Positions 40,044 through 52,232 of a stretch of DNA of 64,000 bases are shown piece by piece. Where the stretch lies: contig NC_012863.1 in assembly GCF_000026945.1 (NCBI RefSeq), positions 773,501 to 837,500 on the forward strand, in the 5' to 3' direction. Under the pieces are notes generated by a model that saw only the letters and a program-made list of their open reading frames with translations, had not been told where the DNA came from and did not search any database. Each line of letters opens with the position of its first letter. The stretch's first letter is position 1. The position numbers were made by a program, and so were the translations under genes. The DNA is from Candida dubliniensis CD36 (lineage: Eukaryota; Ascomycota; Pichiomycetes; Serinales; Debaryomycetaceae).

Positions 40044-42497
40044 TTATATACTTTCTTTACCTTTAGTAGTACCACCAAATATACCGGTAATACCATGTTC
40101 ACAAGCAATTATAGATAATTCTCCACATTTAGCCATAAATTCTTTAATACGACCACTCTTTATAAAACAATTTAAATAATCATTCAGTTGATCATCAGCA
40201 ACTTCATTAATCAATTGATATGCTTGTTTAATATATTTCCAATTTTGTGCTCTGGCGTTTTCATATATCGTAAGTAATTCAATTATCAAATAAGGAATGT
40301 ATAATATTCTAAATTGTTGAACTATTGGTGGATTAAGATCATCATCACGGTTAGTATTCAATTCAAGTAACCAATTCTGTAAAATATTTTTCAACACTTT
40401 TTCAGTTTTCTCTAATGAACTATCTACTGAAGTTCCTTTAAATGGATGTCCTTGATTAATAAATAATTTCCAATCATCAATCAATTCTAATCCTTCAATG
40501 AAATTAGTATATTCTATCAATTCTTGTTTTGTATCATCAGTAACTCGTTCTTCTTTTTTCTCATCTTGTTGTTGTTGCTGTTGTTGTTGATCGTCTTCTC
40601 CAACGGTTTCAATATCATAATTGGATATCAATTGTTTGAAATTGTTTTCCTTAGCAAATTTTTTCAAACTAGCCAATTTCCCATTAATTAAAAATCGACG
40701 TATTACTACAATTGTAGCTTTAATTGCATCTTCATACATTTGATTTTCATAAAACCATTCAACAGAACGATATAATTTAAAATCAATTTCATCCACTGAA
40801 AGTTCATCATCTTTCACTATCACGGGATCATTTTGTTGACGTTCATAATTTGGTGCCGTTTCTATCATTACTCTTTCCACGGTTCTTCTCAATACATTAA
40901 TCAATTTATTATCATCATCTTCCACTATCACCATATCAGTATCAACGTCGATGTCGACATCATCGCCTTCATTATTATTTACACTAATGAATGGTTGGGT
41001 TAATTTTTTAGCAGCTTGTAATTGTTTTGTTTGTTGTTCCTTGTCTGTTATTGATGAAAGAATTATCGAATAAGTTTCTCGAGCATCTTTTTCATCAGGA
41101 ATAAATGATAAATAAACTGGAATTAATTCTGATTTATTGGTTTCAGATAACATTGAAATATAAAGTGTAATAATAGTAGTCAAGTTCTCCAGTTGATCAT
41201 TACCCCAAGGTTTTATGATGGCAATGAAAATAGATAAATGTACTAATATTCTAAGAATATTTTCATTGTTATTGTTGTTGTTGTTGACTAAATCTTGATT
41301 AATGTTGTCAATTAAAGATTCAACTTTATCTATCATAATTGCCCCACTAATTATTCTCAATGGGTTACGACTTTCCAATGATACTTCTGAATTGGCATTT
41401 GATAAGATATTTAATATTTCTTCAATTGAATCAGACTGTGGTTTAGGAATGGAAATTGCCAACGATAATGATTCTTCATTGCTATTCTCTAAGATGAATG
41501 ATTGTAATTTATATGATAATAATTGATAGGCGTATAAAAGTAATGATTCTTCCCATGAATTTCTTGATGCCTTTAAATTTTCTGAAATATCACCTCCACT
41601 TAAATAATTATAAATCAATCTCTCATAATCATTCAACCCCTTTTGTTGAGATAATTTATAAACAGTTTCTTTCCATAATAATTTATGTTTAATCCCACTA
41701 GCAACCAGAATGTTTGAATCTTTAATTCCATCCAATACTGGGTCTATATAATCTTGAGCTCCACCAACTAATATCAATGCAAGAGCAAAATTCCCTGTAT
41801 TATTGGCATAATCAATTGCTTCTTGAATTTTTCCATTTAAAAGAAGTTTATAAATGATGGCGTAATTTTCCAGATCAATAAGTTGATCCTTAGGATCAAT
41901 AATCAGATTTGTTCTCAAGGGAGCATCAATATCTAATTTATCAACAATGTTATCAACACCTTTATTATTTAAAAGTGAATTAACTTCTTTTGTTTCAATG
42001 GCAATTTTTGTATTTTGCCATTTTGTCTGTTCAATATTAGTATCATAATCACCACTCACATTCAAATTTGAATTGTTGGTTGTTTGTTGAATCCAATTAA
42101 TAATAATCAATAATTCTTTTAATTTAGGATGTGTTGATAAATAATTTTCTTGTTTTAATGATAATGATGAATATTCATGAATTTCAATATTTTCTTCTGG
42201 ATTTGATAATCGAAATGAATACAATTCTTCCACAAGAATCCATAATTTTGTTTCTAAATTCCAATTTTCAAATTGTTCTCTAAGAACATTATCAGTATCG
42301 TTTTTGGATTGTAATTCCTCTCCTAATTGTAATGCCTGTGTAGCTGCTATACTCTTAAATTTCTGTAAAAAATTAAATGGCGGTGGTGGTGAAGTTAAGG
42401 AAGTGTTTGATTTATTCAATTGAAATCGTTCCAATGCCTGAGCAAATTGGACTTCAATACTGGTATTTTGATCGTAAGTCACTAAATCAATTGGCAT
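40044..42497 (-). CDS. NUP84: Nucleoporin Nup84 (Nup107 family)
   Basis: This 817-residue alpha-helical protein is slightly longer than yeast Nup84. The family-typical N-terminal helix block FENWNLETKLWILVEELYSFR is recognisable at about 75-95, as is the central LINLEDYAIIYKLLLNGKIQEAIDYA-type helical repeat. The C terminus (LNDYLNCFIKSGRIKEFMAKC) is also typical. Nup84 is a core member of the Y-shaped nuclear pore coat complex. Asn/Asp and Gln runs (near 40560-40590 and 40905-40975) are low-complexity insertions. It is convergent with RPN6, 28 bases between stops. Confidence 0.85.
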   Translation of the reverse strand: MPIDLVTYDQNTSIEVQFAQALERFQLNKSNTSLTSPPPPFNFLQKFKSIAATQALQLGEELQSKNDTDNVLREQFENWNLETKLWILVEELYSFRLSNPEENIEIHEYSSLSLKQENYLSTHPKLKELLIIINWIQQTTNNSNLNVSGDYDTNIEQTKWQNTKIAIETKEVNSLLNNKGVDNIVDKLDIDAPLRTNLIIDPKDQLIDLENYAIIYKLLLNGKIQEAIDYANNTGNFALALILVGGAQDYIDPVLDGIKDSNILVASGIKHKLLWKETVYKLSQQKGLNDYERLIYNYLSGGDISENLKASRNSWEESLLLYAYQLLSYKLQSFILENSNEESLSLAISIPKPQSDSIEEILNILSNANSEVSLESRNPLRIISGAIMIDKVESLIDNINQDLVNNNNNNNENILRILVHLSIFIAIIKPWGNDQLENLTTIITLYISMLSETNKSELIPVYLSFIPDEKDARETYSIILSSITDKEQQTKQLQAAKKLTQPFISVNNNEGDDVDIDVDTDMVIVEDDDNKLINVLRRTVERVMIETAPNYERQQNDPVIVKDDELSVDEIDFKLYRSVEWFYENQMYEDAIKATIVVIRRFLINGKLASLKKFAKENNFKQLISNYDIETVGEDDQQQQQQQQDEKKEERVTDDTKQELIEYTNFIEGLELIDDWKLFINQGHPFKGTSVDSSLEKTEKVLKNILQNWLLELNTNRDDDLNPPIVQQFRILYIPYLIIELLTIYENARAQNWKYIKQAYQLINEVADDQLNDYLNCFIKSGRIKEFMAKCGELSIIACEHGITGIFGGTTKGKESI

Positions 42498-43497
42498 TTT
42501 TATTGTCTAATAGTTAAACTGTAACGATGATCTATACTCAAGACAGTAAAGATACTATGCTTTGCTGTTGTGTCTAGTCTTTGATGATGAGATTGAAGAA
42601 GTGGTTGTAAAAGTATCAACAAAAAAAAAAAAAATTGAAAGAACGAAAAAAAAAAATAGGTTTTGACCATATAACACGACCACAGTCAACCACCACGAAC
42701 TAGATATGAAGTAAGGATATGGTAGGATTACCAATTGTATTTCTAAAAACACCACCTCGTCCTCATCAAAGCAAATATAAGGAATAATGAATGTAGCGGT
42801 TGTGGGTTCCTTCTATGTTTGATAAATCAAGTAGAAGTTCTTGGTATATATATGGGAGAATTCTGGGTAGAACAAAGAAGTATAAGATTACTGTTGTCAA
42901 TTGAAACATCACTCCTTGTAACACTGCTGATTTCTTAAGCCCATACAAACATAATATTATCAACAATAGAAGCATACCTTCAGAGTATAACTGTGCAGAG
43001 ATATCTTTATAGAGAAAAAAAAAAGGGAAGGGTCAGGTAGTCGTTAACGATGGCGGTAGTGTGGTAGGAAATGAAGCAGACTTGGTGGTAGATAATACCA
43101 TCAGCACAGCGACAGAGGCACGCCACCATCACCAAAAGTAGTTGATTGAAGGGGAGAAAGAAACAAAAAAAAAGAGAAACCAAAAAATTTCTAATCAAAT
43201 TAATTTAAACCTCTCCCTCTCTCCGCGCCCACGTAATATACATACACAGCTATAACAACAACAAGGAACACACACAATAGTCTTTATCCCTACATTAACT
43301 ATCAATTACTATTATTGTTATCATTTGGATATAATAGCAAATTATATTTTATAAGTAATTGTTTAACTGTTCTCCACATTAACTTTATTATCAATTCTAT
43401 TCAAAACAGGATATTATCAACACGGCATAAACAAATTATCAAATACCGATTCATCATCTATTATTCCATTTTAATTCTGTAGGTCAATTTCATATCA
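42498..43497. other. 1-kb divergent intergenic region NUP84 / sorting nexin
   Basis: It contains poly(A) tracts and the promoters of both neighbours. A minus-strand ATG ORF of 69 codons at 42766-42975 encodes a hydrophobic protein (MLLLLIILCLYGLKK...) with two possible membrane segments. I do not recognise it and do not call it, but it is the best small-gene candidate here. Confidence 0.45.
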
Positions 43498-45618
43498 ATG
43501 TCTTCTGCTTCAGGAAATCAAGACATCCCGCCTACCATTCCAGAACCTTCATCCAATTTTAAAGAGAATACCGAGAATTCTAATTCCAAACTGGAGGAAA
43601 TATCATCTACTTTTGAAAACCCTACATTTGTTGATGATGAAGAGGATAATAACCCATTTTCACACCATGGTGAAGGGCTAACTAGTTTTATGACCGCTAA
43701 TAGTTTTAATGAAGGGCCAAACATCAAATCAGATAAAGGAACCACAAAAGAAAAAGATAATAATAACAACAACAACGATAACAACAACGACGAAGACGAC
43801 GATGACGAATCCTTACTTTTATATAATACATCAAACAATAATAATAAGAGCAATATCGTTTCTAGGACCAACCCAATGTTAAAGTCAACAGGAGAAGTTT
43901 TCAAGACTGTGAATATGAATTTTGAAAGTAGAGTGACAAAATTATTAAAACCAAACACAAAGATTAAAATACAAATTACTGAAGCAGGCAACTCGAATGA
44001 AGGGATGTCTAATCTGCTGAAGAAATATACTGTTTACACAATTAAATTAATCAATTTAGAAGATCCCAATAATGACATTCTAACAAGGAGAAGGTATAGT
44101 GATTTTGAGAGTATGAGAGATGTGTTGACGAAAATATTCCCACTTATTGTTATCCCACCAATCCCTCCGAAAAACTATTTTGATTTCTCAATGTTAAATG
44201 GATTGGTGGGGAGTAATCATGAAAATTCATCACTGTCAATTACTGGATCCAACGGTAATAGTGGTGGTAGTGGTGGTGGATCTAATATCACAAGTCCTAG
44301 AACTTATTCATATATTAATTCCACTCATTTAACCAAAGCAAAACTAATTGATCATCGGAAAAGATTGTTAACCAATTTTTTAAATAATTGTCTTGAGATA
44401 AAACAAATACGAAGTTTAGAATTTTTTGCCAAATTTTTAGATCCTAATGCTAATTGGGGTGATGAAATTGCATTAATTCAAAGTCAATTACCTAAATCTA
44501 TTTATCTACTGAATCCAGAGAATGGATTGAAAACAGATCCCATATATTCCAATCTACCTAATCCATCTAACAAAAACACCATATCATTTTTCAAAGATAA
44601 TAAAAAGAAATTGACGAAAAAAACCAATAAACTATTAAGCAATGGTAATGATAGTCAAGATATTACGAATGGTGGTAATGGTATCAGTGGTAATGGTACA
44701 AACTCTCAAAGTCAATACATTGCTAATACATCAATGTTGGATGATATAAACAAGCGAATTATGGAGAATTACATTGGGATATCCAATGATTATGCAAAGT
44801 TAGGTAGTACATTTAATTCATTTTCTTTGATATTAACTGAAACAACCACCACCACCACAACAACAACAACAACAACAGAAGCATCATCGGATACCAAAAA
44901 GAATAATGATAATGAATTGAATTTAATTTTTGATAAAATTGGACAAGTTTTCGACAGATCATACATTACAATTAATTCATTGATTGGGGAGTTGGAAACA
45001 AAATTTTCTGAACCACTTGGAGAAATAGTTCAATATACCAGTATTTTACATTATGTTGCCAAATATCAATCTAAGAAAATAAAGCAGAAATCAATGTTGG
45101 ATAATGAAATTAAGGATAAACGGAAAACTTTGGAAGAATTATTGAAAATAGAAAAGGAATCCAACAGAATTGAAAATGCTATAAATTCCCAAGTCAAACC
45201 TAAAAATGGTAAATATAATCTTGAACAACAGCAACAACAACAGTCAGGAGTACCATCAGCACCACCCGCATCATCCTCCTCATCCTCCTCCTCATCATCA
45301 AAATTTAAATTCCCAAGTTTTAAGAAAATCACTCAATATGTTAGTGAAATTATAGATCAAAATCCTGAAGTTACCAGAAAGCAAAAAATCGTTAATTTAC
45401 AAGAGAAAATTCAAATTCTAGAGAAATGTCAGAATATAATGTTGGCAGATTTGTCATTTATAACTGATGAAGTCAATAAAAATATTCAATCTTTCCAAAA
45501 GAGACAATTGAATATGATTTATAAAATCTTGTTGCTTTATAATAAACAACTTATTGGTTGGGCAAAGAAAAATATAGATATTTGGGAAGAAGTTCGAGAT
45601 GAAATTGTCAAGATGTAA
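43498..45618 (+). CDS. PX-BAR sorting nexin of the Snx41/Atg20 (Snx42) group
   Basis: This 706-residue protein has an acidic, Asn-rich N terminus. A PX domain from about 150 to 312 carries the phosphoinositide-binding RRRYSDFES and a proline loop (VIPPIPPK), with a Gly/Ser-rich insertion near 245-275. Then comes [14 protein letters not shown], typical of the yeast Snx41/Atg20 pair. A BAR-like coiled-coil region spans about 420-706, interrupted by Thr, Gln and Ser runs. These proteins act with Snx4 in endosome-to-Golgi retrieval and selective autophagy. I cannot decide between SNX41 and ATG20 without an alignment. Confidence 0.82.
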   Translation: MSSASGNQDIPPTIPEPSSNFKENTENSNSKLEEISSTFENPTFVDDEEDNNPFSHHGEGLTSFMTANSFNEGPNIKSDKGTTKEKDNNNNNNDNNNDEDDDDESLLLYNTSNNNNKSNIVSRTNPMLKSTGEVFKTVNMNFESRVTKLLKPNTKIKIQITEAGNSNEGMSNLLKKYTVYTIKLINLEDPNNDILTRRRYSDFESMRDVLTKIFPLIVIPPIPPKNYFDFSMLNGLVGSNHENSSLSITGSNGNSGGSGGGSNITSPRTYSYINSTHLTKAKLIDHRKRLLTNFLNNCLEIKQIRSLEFFAKFLDPNANWGDEIALIQSQLPKSIYLLNPENGLKTDPIYSNLPNPSNKNTISFFKDNKKKLTKKTNKLLSNGNDSQDITNGGNGISGNGTNSQSQYIANTSMLDDINKRIMENYIGISNDYAKLGSTFNSFSLILTETTTTTTTTTTTTEASSDTKKNNDNELNLIFDKIGQVFDRSYITINSLIGELETKFSEPLGEIVQYTSILHYVAKYQSKKIKQKSMLDNEIKDKRKTLEELLKIEKESNRIENAINSQVKPKNGKYNLEQQQQQQSGVPSAPPASSSSSSSSSSKFKFPSFKKITQYVSEIIDQNPEVTRKQKIVNLQEKIQILEKCQNIMLADLSFITDEVNKNIQSFQKRQLNMIYKILLLYNKQLIGWAKKNIDIWEEVRDEIVKM

Positions 45619-45671
45619 TACAGTCCAAAGAGAGCATATGTTTATATATATATATATATATATTGTTGAGA

Positions 45672-46928
45672 CTATTTAGATAGGTATTGAATAACTGCTT
45701 CCCCCCATTCTTCAGAACGTTTATAATGAGCTATATCTTTAGGAAATCCTTTTATAGCACCAATTAATCTATCACAAACTTCTTTCCCTTCGTTTTTAAC
45801 CTGAGATAATGGTAAAAGATAAGTTCTAATTGTAAATACTATTGCTCCTGATTGAGGTAATTTTGTTAATACTTGTCTTTCACTTCTATAATGAACTTGA
45901 TTTTCAAAATCCAAATCTTCAAATTTCATTGGTTCAAGAATACCACTGTCACCATCACCACCATCATTAGAATTATGATAACCTTTATTGGAATCATCAA
46001 CGTAAAATTTATTATGAGTTTGAATTGAAAAATTCAGTCTGGTGACAAATTGACCTGGTGATAATCTATTGAAAAATCTATTCATCGAAAGTTTCAATTT
46101 TGATTCATAACCAGGAATTGGATGATGAATAAATGATAATGGAGTATTAAATCGATCAATAGGATTAAATCCAGCAGCAAATCCGAAAACTCCAGCTTTA
46201 AAAAAATACTCATTACCATTTTCTTCAGTTTGTCTAGTTGGATCTTTTAATAAAATAATGAAATCTTCTTCAATATTTTCAGCTAAAAATTCTTGTAATT
46301 CATAAGGATCAATAGTACTAGAACTGATGTGCATTGGATACTTCTTCTTGGTGATCAAATTATAAATCATTTTTTCATCTTCTTGTTTCTTAAAACAAGT
46401 TGGATATTTATCACACATATAGTTCATGACAATTTCATAAAATTCTTTAATTGCTGGCGTGGATTCTGGTGTAGCAAATAATGTTGATGATCTTAGATCT
46501 TTTGTTGGCGGATAATCGGGATGATTATTATTAAGAATTTTAGATTTAGTTTCAATTCGAGCTTTATAAGTGGGTTCAATTAATAACCAATCTTGAGGAT
46601 CTAAAGTACGAATCCCCATGGTTAACTTATATTCAGCATTCTTGAAAGGATATGATTTTATTGGTTCTACTTGATCCCATTGGAAATCAACTAATGGTGT
46701 TGGTTTTAAAGGTTGATATTCTTTTGATTTGTCATATAATGATTTTTTTGGAGATTTTTGGCCTGGTAATGGGTTCTTCTTCTTGGTTGATATCTTCCGG
46801 TAATAGTATATGAATACTAAAGTTGAAATTGAAAGGATAAATAATGTTGTTGTTTGTACATTATTATTACTATTTGAGTAATAATTGTTGATGATGGTTT
46901 GTAGAAATTCAGTATTATTGGAGTTCAT
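45672..46928 (-). CDS. DUF3445 / haem-dependent oxidative N-demethylase-like membrane protein
   Basis: This 418-residue protein has one N-terminal membrane segment (about 27-44, TLFILSISTLVFIYYY) and then a DUF3445-type domain. The hallmark start MGIRTLDPQDWLLIEPTYKARI is at about 104-125. Later come AGVFGFAAGFNPIDRF and the C-terminal region ending VHYRSERQVLTKLPQSGAIVFTIRTYL. The family was linked to haem-dependent oxidative N-demethylation in bacteria; fungal members are mostly uncharacterised. The substrate here is unknown. It is convergent with the sorting nexin gene, 53 bases apart. Confidence 0.75.
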   Translation of the reverse strand: MNSNNTEFLQTIINNYYSNSNNNVQTTTLFILSISTLVFIYYYRKISTKKKNPLPGQKSPKKSLYDKSKEYQPLKPTPLVDFQWDQVEPIKSYPFKNAEYKLTMGIRTLDPQDWLLIEPTYKARIETKSKILNNNHPDYPPTKDLRSSTLFATPESTPAIKEFYEIVMNYMCDKYPTCFKKQEDEKMIYNLITKKKYPMHISSSTIDPYELQEFLAENIEEDFIILLKDPTRQTEENGNEYFFKAGVFGFAAGFNPIDRFNTPLSFIHHPIPGYESKLKLSMNRFFNRLSPGQFVTRLNFSIQTHNKFYVDDSNKGYHNSNDGGDGDSGILEPMKFEDLDFENQVHYRSERQVLTKLPQSGAIVFTIRTYLLPLSQVKNEGKEVCDRLIGAIKGFPKDIAHYKRSEEWGEAVIQYLSK

Positions 46929-47918
46929 TAAAGGTCAAGCCTAAGGTTAATTGAATAGATATATGGTATTTATTGGAACAATAGTTCGGGAAGAAAAAAG
47001 AGATGGGGGTTCGATATTATATATATATCCTTCTGAAAATAAATAGAACTAGGTAGGTTGATGACATGGATTAATTGATTGGTTGATATTGTGTTTGATT
47101 AAGAAATGCTTTGTGTGAGGGAAGTATCTGGCGATGATTGTTGGGTGGAGGCGGAATTCGCTTACCACCACCACCCGCCTGGTTTTTGTGTTAAATCCTC
47201 CCCAGCCGAATTTCACACTACTACTACTATGCCAACGGCTTCCGAAACCGGAGTGATTCTTTTCTTTTTTCTTAACGGATATTATTTCCTAAATTGGAGT
47301 TAAAGGAAGAGATGGAGTGAAAAAGATATCCATAATCACAAACTATACATGCCCTTCTCCTTCAGATAAGTATACCAGAAGTTGATATAATAACTGCCCA
47401 CAACAACTTCAATCTCACTACTAATTGCCAATATATGTATAAGTTATTTGGGATTTGGGAGTGTCGGATTACGAACCCCGATTTCAACATATATGTGGTA
47501 GTGCTTACAACTCACCAAAGGGGGGAAAGAAGGGATATAGGCTGATTTCATTATAGATAGCTAATAGTTGCGCTTTCAATGATATACAATGCCAAGAGAT
47601 ACGTTATATAATGCTCCCTTTCACCGAAGACTATTGTTAACTAATCTTCTTCCTGTTCAAAAAATCAGTATTTCTTAATAAAAGTGAAGATCCCACATAT
47701 CTATATCTCGAATCACTTCTTTGCTATGTGACTGTCTTCATAAATGCCAAACTACTAATGATTCCAGTAAGCCGAATGCTACCAACTGTATATATTTTTT
47801 TAGGTCGTGTGCATGATCTAGATGAGCTCATGAAAAAAATTATTTTGGAAAAAGGACTCATATACAGCCTTCATACCTTCAATAGTCTTTCACAGCCATT
47901 ATATCCAATTTGACAAAT
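46929..47918. other. 1-kb divergent intergenic region DUF3445 gene / TRM3
   Basis: No supported gene. A short TA run near 47020-47028 and a GC-richer stretch near 47130-47250 are the only notable features. Confidence 0.5.
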
Positions 47919-50900
47919 ATGAGTTCAGCATTATTGATAGCAAAATATTTGGGTACTGAAAAGCAAGCTGAATTAATAGGGAATTTATTAGTCGACATTC
48001 AAGAAGAACCCACCAATAATAATGTCGAAATATTGATTGAATTATTAGATGGATTTGATCTTGATAAATATCCCCAGTTTTATAATCAAATTTTAAATAT
48101 CTCTAAAGAAAAGCTTTTAATTGAAAATGAATTAGAAATTATTTTGAAATTTGTTTATAAGATTCCTCAATTGAAACATGATATACTAGAAAGAATGATT
48201 CAATTATTATATGGATACATCAAAGAACAAATTTATTATTTCAATCAACAATTGATTAAACTTATTCCAATATCTATAGTTGATGAGAAAATTGCTGATA
48301 CAGCGGCTGATTCAATTACCACTGATGAATTAATTTTATTGTTTCGGTTTTTACAATCATTATTTACTAAAACTACTGGTAGTGATACTCCTTTGAACCT
48401 TGAAATTGATTATTTGTTGTTGTTATTTTTGGGTATTAATGACAAAAACGTATCAGGCATTAGCTCCAAGTTATTGCGTTGGAGAATGGATTCAATTTGT
48501 CAAAAAATTGAAGGTCAATTGATTTGGGATATAATATTTACTTTAGAAAGTACTAATCTTGAATTTCATAAAAGTCATGCATATATATTATGGTTAAGAT
48601 ATTTGAACACTGGATTAATTGAAAACAACACCTTCCAAACAATTATTCAAAACCCCGATTATTGGATGGCATTACAACAAGGATTAATTAGTGATTCTCA
48701 TGTATATCGCAAGTTTAGTTTATCTATATTACAAGTATCTTTAATATCAATTAACACCAACCTCAAAAATGATTATATTGTTTGGAGAATGGATGATAAA
48801 CAAAAATACCTTAATGAATGGTCAAGATATATGACATTATATGAAATTATTGCCATAGATACTTCATTAAATCAAGCAGAAGCAGGTCAGAATGATATCA
48901 CGGGATTAATCTCACCAACTTCATTGATTCCATCTTCTTGGGGGTGGTGTTTATTATCAACTGGTCTTCAAGCTACTCTTGAATCAGTTAGAAAATTCAC
49001 TTTAAGACTTCTTTTATCAATCCCATTAGAAAATTTATATTTAATAAAACATGGATTACCTATTTTAGAACGGGCATTTTTACCAAATTTAATGAATGCA
49101 TCTAATTTAAATGTGAAAATAACTTCCACTAATGATAAATTAGATTGTGAATATGCTTATCAATTGAAAAATTATATATGTAATATGGTTAAAAATTTAT
49201 CAACTGACCAAGAATTTCAAGATATTACTTTATCGATATTAAGAGTATTGGCTGATTTAAAAGATAGTTATGGTCCTTCAAGAATATTGGTTTTACATGG
49301 ATTATATGATGGATTGAATCAAGCTAAAAATACCAAACAAGTATTACAGTATGGAATTCATGATATTCCATTATTAGTATTATTTGAGAAAAAATGTGAA
49401 GGAGAAATATATGAAAGATATCATCAAACACTTAATTTGAGGTTGTTACTCAATTTCAAATTAGATATCAAATCATTTTTATCAAAATTGAATAAATTTA
49501 CCAAGCATAATGGATTTGAACTATTAAAAGAAAATCATCAATTGCTTGCCAGTTATATTAAGGACGTTCCAATAGAGAAATTCATGTCCAACCAAGAATT
49601 TGGTGATTGTGGACCAGAATACAAGGCATTGTTTTTAGGTATTACTGATAAAGATATCCTGTCTGTTCTTGAACAATCAAAGGATAAGGACTTGTTGTTG
49701 GCCAAATTATTTGCATCTGGACTTAAAACAACTGAATTAGAGAAATTCGATTCAAGATTACAAGAACTTGTTCTACTGAATGATATAGAAATTATACAAA
49801 CATTAAGTCAAGCTGAGTTTGAATTGTCTGGGGTAATTCCTGACAATGAAGATATTTCCAAATTATGGGGAACCATCACAATGGAAATCCAATCTAATGA
49901 ATATAGAATCCTTGAGGAATGCCTTTATAAATTTAGACTTTTCAATCAAATTTATAAGCATTCAACTTTCCAATTTGAAAGCATATCTACAATCATTGAT
50001 TTTTATAAAATTATGTTAAACAACTCCTATGAGACATCGAAAACTTCAAGATTCTTTTATAAATTAAAAAATGAAATATTAGGTGAATATTATAGTACTT
50101 TAAATATTACTTTTGAAAAAACCGCCAACGCCAACAATAGCATCTCAGCTATTATAGATGTTTTAAATCCTGGTATAGCTCAAAATAAAGCCAATTACAA
50201 TATGGTCAATTTACTTTATCATTATCTTGAAATTGCTGAAACCCCTGACTCGATATATCAAATTGTGGAATTTTTAAGTGAATTATGGTTTAATTTATCG
50301 GCCACAAGATTGAAATTGCAAGCATTACCATTACATCTCTCTATTATAAAGACATTTTTCCATTCCAAAGTGGTATTCTCTGGTGTGAATGTCAGTGATA
50401 TGTTACATAAATTTGGTCTTTCAATTATTGAAAATTCTAAAGTTAGAAGAAGTTTCTTACCAACTTTAACTTTATGTTTATCCAATTGTCAAATTGAAAA
50501 TCAAAAACAATTTGAATCATATCAATGGATTCCAGAACTTTTAGTTAAAGCTTATTTGATATATCAACCAAAAGCTCATTTTTTCATTCTCCCAATAATA
50601 TTAGCCAATATTTATGACAATCAAGTGGCAATCAATTCAAACTCAAGCATTTACTATGAAGTTTATGGAAATGAAGAAATTAGTGCTCGAATTAATCTTA
50701 TGGCGATTTTCAATTCAATTAAATCTTCCAATTTTGCTCAATCCATTTATGATTATATAATTGAAAATCAACAACAATTTCATTTATTTAAACCATTAAA
50801 GAGTACTGATGCATTAGAAGAATGGACTAGAATGCAATTATATTCAATAATTTTATCATTATCTGATGATACTTTAACTAATATTGATTTGGATAATTTC

Positions 50901-52154
50901 CTTGCTAGATTAGCCACAGAACCAAGTCCAATGGTTCGTTCTTATATCGAATGGATAATTGCCCTTAAATTAACTGATAATGAAACTTATGTTGACAAAT
51001 TATTAAATGAATTATTGCAAAAAATAAATGTCCTAAAACCATCAGTGGTCACTTCATATTTGAAAATATTGTTTTTATTCATTCAACAACAACAACCTGC
51101 TAATAAAGAATGTCAGTTATTGACCAAACTATTATATGCGGTTATCCCTGGTTGTACAGTATCACGTAAAATGATTAGACATTTTTCATTATCATTAATA
51201 ATTTCTATTCATGATGAAATTAAAAGGAAAAATTTACCCTTAGATCCTCGAGTTCTTGATATTGTTAATAATATGTATTTAAATGCTATTGAATCAGAAA
51301 CTTTTACTCAATATAGAAGTGGTGATGAATTATTATGGGATATCCTTAAAGATTTAACTTTGGTCAATATATCTGGTGGAGTTATGTTAAGATTGTCTGA
51401 TAGAACGGATTTAGATTATATTAAAAGAGAAAATTTTGTTAAATATCTTTCTCAAAATCAAATTAATTTATTAAAATATGATATTGGTCAAGATCCTCAA
51501 ATATGGATGGTAGATGATGATAATGATCACGTGAACAAGGTAAGCATGAAGAAGCCAATAGTTACTCCTATTAAACCAATTACTAGTGAAGTGTCATCAT
51601 TTTTACAAACTAAAAGTGGTGCTTGGAATACAATTATGGATGCTGATGATGATATTAATACTACTAACTTGAGAGGATCAGAAATCCCTAGAAGCGAATT
51701 AATTGTTGTTTCTTCATTAGTTGACAAACCGCCAAATTTAGGTGGGATATGTCGTTTATGTGACGTTTTAGGAGCAGGATTATTAACATTACATGATATT
51801 GAAGTTAAAAATCATATTAATTTTAAAACTGTAGCAGTTACTGCAGATCAATGGATGCCTATGATAGAAGTTAAAATGGAAAATATCAAAAATTATTTAT
51901 TAGATAAAAAACGTGAAGGATATACATTAATTGGATTAGAACAAACTGATAAATCAATTGAATTGAATAATGATTTGAAATTTCCTAAAAAGTCATTAAT
52001 TTTAATTGGTAAAGAACGTGAAGGTATTCCTGGTGATTTATTAGCTGAATTGGATTTTTGTGTGGAAATAAAACAAGTTGGTATTGTTAGATCAATGAAT
52101 ATTCAAACTGCTACAGCAATTATAGTTCATGCTTATTCTTCCCAACATTGCTAA
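47919..52154 (+). CDS. TRM3: tRNA (guanosine18-2'-O)-methyltransferase Trm3
   Basis: This 1411-residue protein is built like yeast Trm3. A very long alpha-helical repeat region is followed by a C-terminal SPOUT (TrmH-type) catalytic domain of about 150 residues. The SPOUT motifs are SLVDKPPNLGGICRLCDVLG, LILIGKEREGIPGDLL and IKQVGIVRSMNIQTATAI, the last containing the knot that binds SAM. Trm3 forms Gm18 in the D-loop of many tRNAs. I start at the ATG at 47919; the frame extends three codons further only by a TTG. Confidence 0.92.
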   Translation: MSSALLIAKYLGTEKQAELIGNLLVDIQEEPTNNNVEILIELLDGFDLDKYPQFYNQILNISKEKLLIENELEIILKFVYKIPQLKHDILERMIQLLYGYIKEQIYYFNQQLIKLIPISIVDEKIADTAADSITTDELILLFRFLQSLFTKTTGSDTPLNLEIDYLLLLFLGINDKNVSGISSKLLRWRMDSICQKIEGQLIWDIIFTLESTNLEFHKSHAYILWLRYLNTGLIENNTFQTIIQNPDYWMALQQGLISDSHVYRKFSLSILQVSLISINTNLKNDYIVWRMDDKQKYLNEWSRYMTLYEIIAIDTSLNQAEAGQNDITGLISPTSLIPSSWGWCLLSTGLQATLESVRKFTLRLLLSIPLENLYLIKHGLPILERAFLPNLMNASNLNVKITSTNDKLDCEYAYQLKNYICNMVKNLSTDQEFQDITLSILRVLADLKDSYGPSRILVLHGLYDGLNQAKNTKQVLQYGIHDIPLLVLFEKKCEGEIYERYHQTLNLRLLLNFKLDIKSFLSKLNKFTKHNGFELLKENHQLLASYIKDVPIEKFMSNQEFGDCGPEYKALFLGITDKDILSVLEQSKDKDLLLAKLFASGLKTTELEKFDSRLQELVLLNDIEIIQTLSQAEFELSGVIPDNEDISKLWGTITMEIQSNEYRILEECLYKFRLFNQIYKHSTFQFESISTIIDFYKIMLNNSYETSKTSRFFYKLKNEILGEYYSTLNITFEKTANANNSISAIIDVLNPGIAQNKANYNMVNLLYHYLEIAETPDSIYQIVEFLSELWFNLSATRLKLQALPLHLSIIKTFFHSKVVFSGVNVSDMLHKFGLSIIENSKVRRSFLPTLTLCLSNCQIENQKQFESYQWIPELLVKAYLIYQPKAHFFILPIILANIYDNQVAINSNSSIYYEVYGNEEISARINLMAIFNSIKSSNFAQSIYDYIIENQQQFHLFKPLKSTDALEEWTRMQLYSIILSLSDDTLTNIDLDNFLARLATEPSPMVRSYIEWIIALKLTDNETYVDKLLNELLQKINVLKPSVVTSYLKILFLFIQQQQPANKECQLLTKLLYAVIPGCTVSRKMIRHFSLSLIISIHDEIKRKNLPLDPRVLDIVNNMYLNAIESETFTQYRSGDELLWDILKDLTLVNISGGVMLRLSDRTDLDYIKRENFVKYLSQNQINLLKYDIGQDPQIWMVDDDNDHVNKVSMKKPIVTPIKPITSEVSSFLQTKSGAWNTIMDADDDINTTNLRGSEIPRSELIVVSSLVDKPPNLGGICRLCDVLGAGLLTLHDIEVKNHINFKTVAVTADQWMPMIEVKMENIKNYLLDKKREGYTLIGLEQTDKSIELNNDLKFPKKSLILIGKEREGIPGDLLAELDFCVEIKQVGIVRSMNIQTATAIIVHAYSSQHC

Positions 52155-52232
52155 ACCCAATGAGTAAGACAGAGGCAGCCTTTCTTATATTTAACTGCAT
52201 TTGTATGTATATATATATATAGCTTTTTTTTA

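Noticed and set aside
42766..42975. Minus-strand 69-codon hydrophobic ORF between NUP84 and the sorting nexin
   Set aside because: It starts with ATG and could encode a small membrane protein, but I recognise no family and see no promoter; left uncalled.
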